A stretch of 64,000 nucleotides of DNA, taken from assembly GCF_932526225.1 (NCBI RefSeq), contig NC_064046.1, positions 12,053,719 to 12,117,718 on the forward strand, in the 5' to 3' direction. Shown piece after piece: positions 35,601-47,600 of this stretch. A program made the position numbers and the translations under genes. Source of the stretch: Nematostella vectensis (lineage: Eukaryota; Cnidaria; Anthozoa; Actiniaria; Edwardsiidae). Under the pieces are notes generated by a model that saw only the letters and a list, made by a program, of their open reading frames with translations, was not told the DNA's origin and made no database searches. The first letter of the stretch is position 1; the number at the start of each line of letters is the position of its first letter.

Positions 35601-38600
35601 TGAGACTCGCAGCGTGTGTTAAAGAATTTATAAAGTAGTTTTCACAAGACTAACACGAACGCATAGTACGTACGCCACGTATACGTATTTACGATTAACT
35701 TGTTATTGTCGCAGTTATTTTTATTGTTTTTTTTTAGACTGTCACGAAAGTTCATATTTGTTTTGCCTTTTGTCGAAATTGTTAAGTGAATAGGAAGAGT
35801 GCTGTTGCTTGTAGAGAAGTTCCATGTTTACTTATATTACTACCTTTTTTCTTTTTGTGTTTATTGGCTTGCATGTTGATTGTTGGGTTGATCTTCAAAT
35901 TTCCTTTTTACTTGTTTTTACAATTAGTGAATTCCCCCTTCTATTCATTCACTTATTTCATTTCTTTTCCATTTATTTACGCTGTCATTTAATTTTGTGC
36001 ACTATTCTCTTCCTCCCACTCATTCACATTTTATTCATCTCTTTCATTCATTTGTTTTCTTTCCTTTGTTGTTATTCATTCTTTCCTTCCCAGCTTCTCT
36101 TTTTTCTTTCCAATCGCTAAATTTTCCTTCCTTCTTTTTACATGACCTTTGCTTTATCTGTCCTAAAGACCAACTTACTTTACCTAATGTGAAATGTTTT
36201 GGCGGCCCCTTTCAAATGCAGCGAATGTCGAATCATTTTTCAGATTCTTTAGGTGCCTATAATGTATTATTGTACAATAAAAAATGATATAAAAGATTAT
36301 TTGAGCTATCAGTTACGCATTCTGGATCCTGTTTGTTGACTTGGTCTGTTGTGTATACGAAGGTGATAAATGAAATAACCAAAACAAAAGCACAAATTAC
36401 GCCAACGTTTCGGTGTGGAACTAAGGTAAACCCTGTTTTGGTTACACCATTTATCGTCTCCCTATACAGTTATGTAACTGGACAACCTTATGGTAGAAAA
36501 TATTAAAAAGTCTTTTAATTAATCTATTTTTCGCATTGTGGATTAAGCTATGTCCTCTTTTTTATGATAGTTTCAGCAGTTTATCGAAGAGAACCTTACA
36601 AGTCGTGGCGAGAAGTGGAGCATCGTCACAGACGGGCAACTCACACTACGGCACTTTATCCATACACAAGCAATCAAAAACAAAATCAAATTATCAGAGG
36701 ACTTCTACAACTTCTACGATTTACGGAAAGAGTTCCAAAGAGAGGTCAAAAATGGAATTTTATTCAACACTTTACAAGATATCATCTCCTGTATCCTTTT
36801 ATATGTCACGTGTTCGCGCCTGCGCAGACGTGCTCAGGAATATTTCTTAAACACGAGGTTACGCTATAAAAGGGAAAGCTCCTCCCACCCCCAATGAGTG
36901 AACATGTCAGGGCAATTGCTCTGAGCGCTAAATTCAAATTTCATATTCTAACCAAAATAAATATCATTCCTAGAGTTATTCATCTAAAAATGTTTCTATT
37001 TATCGTAAAATAATGCTATACCAAGCTTTGTGCGCTCTATAATACGAGCATTTTCATAACAGCGCCAGAATAATTTATGCAGGTGCGCTAGATTACGGAT
37101 AGCGCGAAATTTAAAATTTTGCAACGAAAACGTGAGTGGACAGCAAATAACAATTTTTTTTCGTTAAAAAACAATAACTTACCACAACTGTCTTGTTACC
37201 TGTGCAAAAATAGTTTTATTCCAGCCGACTGAGGCTCAGAGATATTTTGAGATAATTTGTGACTGTTAGCGTTGCAGTGATATTATAATTGCAAATTCGA
37301 GCCCGGGGGTGGGAGGAGCTTTCCCTTTTATAGCGAAACCTCGTGTTTAACTTATTTTGAGGTTTGAAGTTAAAAACGATGTTTTATAGGTCATTCACCA
37401 AATCTAATTGGACATGCTTTCCATGGGCGTAGCCAGGGGGTGGCCAAGGGGGCCCGGGCCCCCCCTTGTAGCAGCCAAAAATACATTAAATGTATGAGAC
37501 ATAATCTAAAACACAGCCTTTTGGGCCCCCTGTTAACAATCCAGGCTACGTCGTTGCTTTTTTATTTAGCTAGGATGACAAAATAGCGGCTGACAATGAT
37601 CAAGAAGGGTACTAATAATATATTTTAAGTAGTCCTTTTTTAAAAGACTTGATCCCGATTACCGTTTAGAATGAGGAGAAAACAGTTATTGTGGAACTTA
37701 ACCATAAACCTACAGATTGCAAGATCGAGTCTAACAATAGCAGTCCAGCTGGCCTGGAACATTGCAGACTCATGGGGATCGCAGTGCAATATCTCATAAA
37801 TGAAGGTAGCCAAATACGATACTAAATATTCCCCCATCGCGACACTTCACACGATCGCGAGAATTTCACGGGATCTTAACGACATTGCCCTGAGAACACG
37901 ACATCTTAACGAGACTAACACGAGAAGATCACGACATCTTCACGAGACTAACACGAGAAGATCATAACACCGTCACGAAAAAAAAAAAAACACAAGAATT
38001 TTCCAATACCGTCACGAAAGATCGCGAAAGCGTCACGATAACATCCCGACATCTTTACACTTTCTTAGCGATATATTCCTTTGCTAGCTCGCTACAAGAC
38101 TGCGTGAGACTGATGCGAGTTACATAAGTGTCCTACAGAGGGCGTTCACCTGTCAATATAGAGAAATTGAATTGGCAAAAAAAATATCAATGACCTCTTT
38201 CTCAATCCGACGTCGAGCGGTCGCAGCCCATACGTGATCTCTTCTATTCCCCATAAAAGATTAAAAAACCGCGGGCTAAAAGAAGGCTATTTTTGGCGGT
38301 CATCACGTTTACTGGTCAAAACCCTCACGCGACACTAGACGTAGGGACTCTAGAACCAGCTGTTTTAATAATGTTGTTTGGGTTCTATTAAAATATTAAA
38401 ATTGTTATCATTTTAATATTTTAATCCATAGACTCCTGCTTGAAATGAATAGAATTGAGCCGTTTTCATTATAGGTTGGAATGAATTTAACGAGACTAAT
38501 TGTTCCTTCCCGTTAGGTCACGATTTCCCTGCTAGCAGAGGCCTCTTTTCTCTGTATTTCGCTTGGCTGGCGTAAATACAGAGAATAGAGGCCTCTGCTA

Positions 38601-41600
38601 GCAGGGAAGGTCACGATACAATTGTCACAAAATAATCATCACGATTACGATATCGATAAAAAGGAATCGACAATGACAACAATATCACGAAATAACGATA
38701 ACATATTTAAAAAAATATTAAGACGATACGATCTCAAAACGATCACGATCGCTACGATACGATTACGATACCATAACAAAATCCATCGCGATCGCCACGA
38801 CACGATTACGATACAATCGCAAAGAACGATTGCGATCGCTACGACTCTATTGCTACACGAAGGCATCACAACAGTTCCAGGGGTGTTAACTCCTAGTACT
38901 CCCAACCCTCCCCCCCCCAGACACGAAAGACCATACGAAAGGACATTTTTATATCGTATTTGCACATTTGCCCCGAAGGGCGTGTTGCATAATATTAGTT
39001 AGCACGTGAGGATACGGGTTTAGTTCGCATGGTGAGCGTGGGCTGCAAAAAAATTCCATCTAGTTAATTCGCCGAGCTTTCACAGCGTTTAGGCCCAGCT
39101 TTCGCAATAAGATTTTTATGGCTTGCCCGCTGTATATTGGCAGCCCATTTGGAAGCAATTTTTAGCAGTAGGGAAGAAAAATCCCTAGGGTTTACGAATT
39201 GCACAAGGTTTTATGAATTTATCCAGAAATAGCAAACGAAACTTGCTGTGTCATATGACTATTGGGACTAGTGGAGCTCTATAAAGCTAGGTGGTCTGCG
39301 TGGGAGGGGAATAAGCCGGGGAAGGGTCAAGACTGGGTTTAAATTGATGTGTTTAACGCCTTAAAAAGGAAGAAAAATCAAAGGGAAGACTAGACGAAAG
39401 ATGAGGACTTGACGAGTGTGTATGCGCAAAAGCGCAAAGTGTCCTAGTGGGGGGAGGTTGGGGATGATAAGGATAATCGAGTCCAAAGAGCGGCCTTAAT
39501 TGCATAATATCTTTCCTATACTCATATTTAAGAAGATTAAGAAATAAGCATGGGACATCAAAGTGAGTTTTGTATTGGAGAAAATTTTCAGCATTTTTTT
39601 CATTCCACGAGATAGGAAAAAATCGACGCGCATGTTACTTTGTTTTTGAGAGACATCCGCAAGTCGCGCTTGACGCCTTGTTTCTTTTGAAATAGCATCC
39701 GTCAAAATGGTTGAGTAGGTGGCTCTCAAACAAAGACTAAATAAAAAAATCATTATTTAATAATAATGAGAATTCTTAGTGGTTTAAACGTTTTCTTTAG
39801 TATCGGAAAGTCGAGAAAACCGTTTTTACCACAAATTTCCGGATTTCCGAGTATTGGGACTCCTGTGGAGCACGGTGATACATAGGGAGCCTGGGTCGTG
39901 CAAGGTATTTTTATTAGCGTTCACTTAGAGCGCCTTTGCGCAAGCTAGGTATGGCATTACGGTACCTTATTATCCCCACATTTAACCCTCTTATACCTTA
40001 CTTTTGCGCATTCTAGTTGTGCCACTCATGAAATATAGTTGTCAACATCAGGGCATCACACCTATTACCATTTTGTGCCTATTTTCAGGTCACAATTTCA
40101 GGGAATCAGATAAAATTTGTATGAAATACGAAGCGGGACCTTGGTGAGTAACAACAGTGATTCATCTCTTTTTAGCTTTAATATCTGTTGATGCTGGCTA
40201 CGCTTGTAACATTACAGGGTGTTCCAAACATCCGTCTTTTCTATCACTGTTGACATTGATTTTAAGAACGTCTTATTTTCAGAGGGCGGGCCGTTCTTAT
40301 TTTTGGTTGATGAAAATGTTAGTCTTATCAATGTTCTTAATTTTTAGTGTATATGAAATTATAATATTCTTAAATTTTAGTGTATATGAAAATATAATAC
40401 TCATTATTATTATAATATAATACTCATATATTATTAATACTTATTATTATTAGGAAGAGAAGGTTGTTATTATGAACACAATTTGATTCTGCATTTGCGA
40501 ACGCATTAGACTAACAAAGTAATATATTGCTAATATCTGACATGTTCTTAGCATCTTCTTGAAATTTGAAATCTCAGTCTGGACGTTCTTAAAAAAAAAA
40601 AGGTGCTAGGTAATTAAGTGCGATATTTCTTTTTTCTCCCTCAATTTCTCATCTTTGCCTTTTACTCTTAAAGTAAAGAAATTATCGTTTTGGAAAAATT
40701 AAACTGTTAAACAGCCAGAATCGTTCAATATTTCTAGCAAAGAATGACAAACAAAACAAGAGAAATGATGAGAAGCTACCTCAGCAAAGCAAAGTTTTAT
40801 AAACACAACTGTTAGTGAATAGCAGTGATTTGTGCCTGCGAGTATCAAATTGCGGGTTTCCTGTCGCCCTCTTTCGCGTATTAAAATGAGGGAAAAGAGT
40901 AACAGAATCTGGTTTTATAGATGACATAAAAAATACCAAAGTTTTACCACATTTCGTTTTCGCTCTTTGTGATGTGCAAAGCACTCAACGCTTATCAAGG
41001 TACTGTGAGTTTTCACGGCTATAGACGAAAATCTATAAAACCACTGATACTATCAACCCCGAGCATTTGCCTATGATATATCCCCAGATAAAAAGTCTAC
41101 AGCATCGCTCGTATATCTTTATTTGATTGTATGACCACTCCTTTCCTAGACTGTCTTTAGTGGAATTGATTTGGATGGCTATTTACGCTCCCATTTACTA
41201 TGTTCCGTTACTTTCCGTTGTAGCATTGAAACTGTCTAGTCGGTTTATTTTTTAGATAAGCGGTTTTTACTTTTGTGATTTTGTTCCCACTATCTTTGAA
41301 TGCTTTTACCGAGGTAAAATCCTCTTTTCGTAAACATGTCGTTTCGTGACTGTAACCTTTTCCGAGCAAATAATATTAGCGACGTCTGATAGACAACAGC
41401 AATTTATCAGTGCGTGATCATTTTCTCCTTCTGCTGCTAGGTGCTAGACTCTTTTCAAGGATAATGAATCTTTCTTCTATTTAATCGCAATATCTCAGAC
41501 ATAAGCTCATTTTATTTTACCCCACGTCCCTTTAAAAAGACGCTCCGCATGACAGCCTTCCTCCTTCATCCATATTTCTTTCTCTCTGCTCATTTAACTT

Positions 41601-44600
41601 TGTTGATAAGAGTATTAAACCGCATAACAGTGCAGAGCATTAAATAATCAATTTAATTCAATATAAAAGCAACGACTTAGTGCACTTACTTAGTATATTA
41701 TTTATTTTATTTTTTTCATTCCATCATTAATCCATTTTAAATATGTTCCGATTTTCTGTTTGTTCTACTTGTCTTTTTAATTTTCCTGTTAATCCTTTTT
41801 CCATTTTCGCTTTCTCTTGTTTCTCTATTAACGTTGTTTTTTGTACCCCTTTTTGGGAGCCACAAAGCATTGTCATCTGTCAGTCAAAGAAATTGACAAG
41901 GCTAGCGGGGCCGGGATCGGTGGAGGAGGGGGGGGTAGAGGTGAGAAGGAATGACCATCTAAATAGCACCCTGTTATCACCCAAGCAGTCGTGAAATACT
42001 AAAAAGCGTTCTATGTTAATAGATTTAACCATATCTATGTATTACTATATTGCATTTGTTGTCCGATTTTCTTATCCCATTTGCCCTAAAAATCCCTTAA
42101 TAAGAATGGCCCCCCTTTATGGCCGCCAAGGAGGGGTTTGCGTGCACCTTGCGCACCCCCCCCCCCCTAGACGCGTCAGTTATAAAAAAGTGATAATCTA
42201 ACGATCTAAACACGTACTTATTATGTTAGCAATGTCACACGATCCGTGCGTACTCGTGTACATGTACTCACATCACAGGGAGCCCAAGGTCAGAGTCTGT
42301 GACTTTGGGGATTTGTAAGAAAAGACTCACGAGACTCACCGAGCTGTGACCAATTTAAGTGACCAATTTAATCCTCATATTGTAATTTTTTTAAATCAGC
42401 TTCATCTGCCTTTCTCTACATAATGTCCACGAAATGTGAGCTTGGGCTCCCTGTGCTCAAAGGCTAGAGATAGTGTCTCAACAACCCTTATCAGCCTACA
42501 GAGCAAAAAAATGGCATGAAATTTTCCAATTCTCAATTTATAAGCTCAAGACTCTGCATACAAGGAGTTCCTCTGTCCAAAAGCTTAATTCCAAATTTTA
42601 AAGAAATTTAGAAGATATGAAATTTAGATATAAGCGAGCAAAGTTGGCTCAATTTCTGATCACAGCCCGACTTCTCCCTACAGACGAGGAGAATCCATAC
42701 TTTGAACATTTAAAAAATTGGACTTCAAGCCTCATATCTCGAAGACGAGATAAAACTTGAAGACGAGGGAAAACTTGCCATTTTTTTTGCTCTGTCTTAT
42801 CAGCCCTTATTTCCGTTTCATCGAGGCTTAACCTTATGAAAGGTGGGGACATTGCAAGTAAATACCTGTAGGCATTGGAGTTTTATTTCGGCAGAAAACA
42901 CGGAGCTCGCCATTTTGGAAAATTCGGGCGTGGAGGAGACGAGGAAGCGGGAAGGGATGAAATAGCTTTCTTTTTCCCTCCTCACTCGCCTTAGATAGTC
43001 AACGAGGCGCGTAACGCCGAGTTAACTATTTGACTCATTGAAAACGAGAACGAGTAGTCTAGTTGTTTTAGTATAAATCCGCTACCTTCAAACAAATGAC
43101 GATTTTAATAATTTTCAGTAATAAATAACCGCTTTTGTCGCGGCTTTTTCGCTTCTCACTATCTATGGCTCAATAGATAGTGAGTACGGAAGACAGTAAA
43201 GTTGCGAGATTCGTGATAGTATGTAAGTGGATTTATACTAAAATCTCAAATACATTAGCTGTGTATATTTCATTATATGGTGTCACTGGAATTTCTAAAA
43301 AATTTCTAAGAACGTTTTGAGTCTTTCCTCTGCTTCGAAAATAAGAACGTCTCACCTCAACTAAAAACAAAACGTTCTTATAAGAAAAAAAAGGAGTGTA
43401 TCATTATAGTTTGGATTCCGCCTTGCCTTTATCAAATGCTTGCTTGTTCGATTTTCTTTCACAGATTTTTAATTGCTCGACAATTTTATTTATTTTCCTT
43501 ACTAGCCCGTCTGATATCAAATGGTCGGTCCCTTATAAAAGCCCGTACGACGCACTTTCACTTCCACTTTAGTGTAAGCTGTCGTTTTAACACACCTCCC
43601 CCACACTAAACTACGCCTCCCTAGTTCCCGCTTGATTCGTTCTAATATTTGCCTGTTCTCCCACGCTATCCTATTCGGTTGCGGCACTCTTTTTTCTCTT
43701 CTCGCCCACAACGATCATCCGCAACTAAGCCATCACAATGCAGACCCTTCTTGTTGACTCGGCAAACAGTAAGCAAACTAGACGTAGAGACATCGCACTC
43801 TGGCCTACAAATGTAAGTTTTTTCTCCTCGTTCTCCCTTTACATCACTCCCTTCACTACCTTCGCCATGGTCGGCCAAGCAGTAAACCGTTTGACAGGTC
43901 TTAGTTTCGTTCTAGAATTAGAACCAAACTCGATTTTTGATGCGATTTTGAAATTATATTCCATACAGTTTGCGTAAACAAGTAATTCTTTTAGAATAAA
44001 AATTGACATCAGCAGCTCACTGTTTTATCCCGAATAATATTACCTTTGCCACGGTTTTGAAATTATATTCCATACAGTTTGCGTAAACAGGGTTTTTTTA
44101 GAATGAAATACGTCACCAGTCGCTTACTGGTTTATTCCGAATGATTAAGGGTAGCACAATAGACCTATTTCTCAAAACCTTGTTAGCGCAAACGGCAAAC
44201 GGCTGTTAACGATTATATCCATTATAGTTCGTGAATGTGGCTATGCTGGGGTTTACTTATGACTTTTTAAAGTCACTTAAAAGTGCCTCTGTCAGACGAC
44301 ATTTTGTCACCCTAGCATAATGGCGCGCAGGAGGAAGCAGCCATTCACGTGGGCTGATTTTGGGGGAGCTATTACGATATCTTCGGTTGAATATGAAACT
44401 TTGTTTTTAAACACTTATTTGTAATTCCTTATTATTATTTATATTGCAATACTGAGTGAAAACAATAACAAAGGTGCGTGTGGCTAAACAGAGCCCTTTA
44501 ATTATTATAAAAAAAAACTAGTTCCCCGTAAGCACCTTTCGGTCTGAAGTATTCTTTCGCCGTTTGCAGTGACAACGTTTTTTAAATGGGTGTATGTCTT

Positions 44601-47600
44601 TGTGATGCATCTTCGAGCTATTATATGACCATTATGAAGCTATTTATGTATCCATCAAATGATAGCTCTTACAAGTTTGTGGTTAAACAGACTCTGTCTG
44701 TCCCATTTTGAAAGTACCAAGTGCGAAAAAGAATCAATTTCCATCGGCTGATTTGGGGAAGCCAATGCGATATTTTCGATTGAATTTGGTAAATAGTTTA
44801 TTTCGAGATTTTAATACAGTATGTGCCTTTCAATATTAAATGAAAACAATAACAAAGGTGTGTCTTACAAGACGTTTTAAATTCGCCATTTGTGAAATGG
44901 AATGATTTTAGGTATTTGCTGTTTATTACCGCCAGTTTCGTTCGTTTGTTGACTAGCTAAAAATGTCGCGCGCGTATTAATGGTTTCCCCGCATCGCGCG
45001 CGCCTAACAACCGAATCGCTGAGTAACGAGGTATGTCCCAACAACCTTAAAACAACCGTTTTCATGTAAAAGTGATGACTAGTTTTCTTTATTTGGGCTT
45101 TTTCATCTAAGCCGCACTCACGCAATTAATTTATTTTTTGGTCGAGATTTTTTTTCGCAGTCTTGGGTTCTTCGCTATTGGACACCAATATTTGTCGTTG
45201 CAAGCCTTATGCCTAGTGCACACTAGCAACATAACAACATAACGACATGGGCGCGCGCACTATGTTTAGCCCGATATAACGACATGGACCTAAAATAAAA
45301 AAACATGTTTTTTTCTCTTGTGTCGTTATGTCCATGTCGTTATGTCGAAGATAAGAGTGCGCGCGCCCATGTCGTTATGTCGCTAGTGTGCACTAGGCAT
45401 AAGTCATTCTTTGTGTATTTGCTGTTTTTTTTTTTTCGGGGGGGGGGGGGGGGGGATGGGGGCGCTCTACTATGGGGTAGCTGTCCCCTTTAACTATTGT
45501 CCCGCCCACTGGGTAAATTCTGCGGTGCTAATGGGTTGAATCACTTTTCGACTCTTTACTTATCTCTTCTTTTAGTATCTGCCTCATCGGTACACCCACC
45601 GATATGTTTTATCGGAAAACTTGATTTGACCGCCATCTTGATTTCAGGGCCACGCGCGGTCCCCTATCCCGTTCGCCCGCGGGACCTCGGGATCGTTCTA
45701 GTCATACCATTTGCCTCTAAGATTATGTTATTGGTCCGTCATGTCGTATTTTCATATGACATTCCGCTTTGTTCTCTGTCCGTTCTCTACTCTTCACGCT
45801 GGGCGGGAGACTAGCCCAGATAGCGGTTGTGCATTTATCGGTATTCCTGTGTTAATCTTGTAGCCTCGGTCCAGTGCTTGACGACACCGTTCTACGCGCA
45901 AGGGGTCTGCCTTGGCAAGCATCCGACCAAGACGTCGCAAATTTCTTCCGCGGATTAAATATACCAAGGTGAGCGTTACGTGACCTAGTATCGCATTGTC
46001 ACGCAATATTACAACGGCACGAATAGTCACGCATTTAGTCACGCAAAAGCACAAAAAAATAACGAAATCTTGCCATGCAAAATTGTGCCATGTCATATGC
46101 CGTATTATTGGCCTATTTTAATGAAAAGTAAATAGGCACGAATAGTTCAAATTGAAGTCACACAATGTCACGTTGTCCCCGCATCGAATAGTCACGCATA
46201 ATCATACTAAAGTCACGCGAAACCTGTTACGCGAAACAGGCTGTGCCATTATATATGTCAAGATTGATTGTGCATGAAAGGCCCGATTACGTTCATCCAT
46301 ATCTCAAATATTAAGCCGCATGTTTAGAAATTTTTTACCACTCTCGCGGTGGGGGAATACATCCCTCATGCTAGCAAGCTACGGCCCCAATACCCTCAAC
46401 CAAGGCGGTTTTGCCTGAACGCAAGCAAGTCTCTTTGTGTTCTCAAGCCTGTATCACTGCGGTGTAGTTATCTAGATTGTGACGTTAGGCCGTAATTTAG
46501 CAATATCATGTTTTGTCTTGGCTCAAGTAGCGCACATATTATTTCGCATAGGTAAATGGTAAACTGTCATTCCTAATGTTTGTGCGCGTTGAATCATATC
46601 ATGTCGCACCGTCTTGAGGGCATATCTAAATTTAGCATTCATATTCATCTTTCGCAATTTTGCTGTTCGCTCGAATTTAAAATGACCGTGTTATACTCTT
46701 CTAATTGTATTTCAATCAGCATCATATAAACTGCTATAATTTACCCGCCACCCACGTTACCTAAGCCAGACGCCCACGGGATGGTGGCGACGATATAAGT
46801 GTATGTAATACCGCATATCTGACGGCTATAAACAAAATATAATTTTACATAAAGATCACGATGATATCCGAAAACTGAATTAAAATTCCACATTGTTTGG
46901 GTAACAATATCTCAAAGGATTTCTCACTTATCTAATATAATCTATTTTAATGTATAGTAAGCCCTATTTATTGAATACTTTACTCAAGCCAAACTTTCAA
47001 TATCAGAATTACGCTCTTCTGAACTCGATAAAACTGCAATTAGCTCGCTTGAATTAAACATGTGATGTATATCTGATATCTCACGGGGTAGTGTCGCTGA
47101 AGGGTGGTGGTTTCTCAGCGTTAAAGTATTCCTCTTTCGGTGTTTCGTGATCTTGTCGGGATGTTTTGCATAGCTGTGTTTCTCGGATGAGGATGGTTGA
47201 TTTTTGGGCTCTCACTGAGTGCGCGAGATCGGCGAATAATAGACCCGTTGCGGTCCAAAGAAGGTTAGGGCCCTCACGAGATAATAGACCGCGATCTCTA
47301 TTTGAATGCATCGTCTGTTCGGCGCTGCTGGTTGTTCGTGTTCGTGTTCTTCCCAAGCTGCTTGAGAGCGCGTTTTTCAATCCTGCAACTCTTGCTAAGT
47401 CTACCCAAGACAAGATTATTGTACAGGTGCTTGTCTTTCGCTGCAAGGTATACCCCTTCTACTTACAATGAATTTATTACTTCAACTGTACACAAAAGCT
47501 TGCGAAAACCTCAGGAATTTCTAGGATTTTTTAATTTAATTTCTAAATTTTCGCGCGTATGAAGCAGTGTTGTTATCTCAAAGCACTGAAAGAACATTTG

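Noticed and set aside
35786-36287. Overlapping plus-strand frames rich in Phe, Leu and Ser, resembling membrane segments
   Set aside because: They come from T-rich and CT-rich intron sequence; hydrophobic composition is expected by chance and no exon signals support them.
43738-43812. Possible exon starting [18 protein letters not shown] with a good donor GTAAGT
   Set aside because: It was considered as a missing ESRP exon, but it does not resemble the family and the exons at 37716-37805 and 40089-40143 complete the frame without it.
45497-45814. A 105-codon plus-strand frame before ESRP exon 6
   Set aside because: Considered as an ESRP exon; it lacks family residues and exon 5 joins exon 6 in phase without it.
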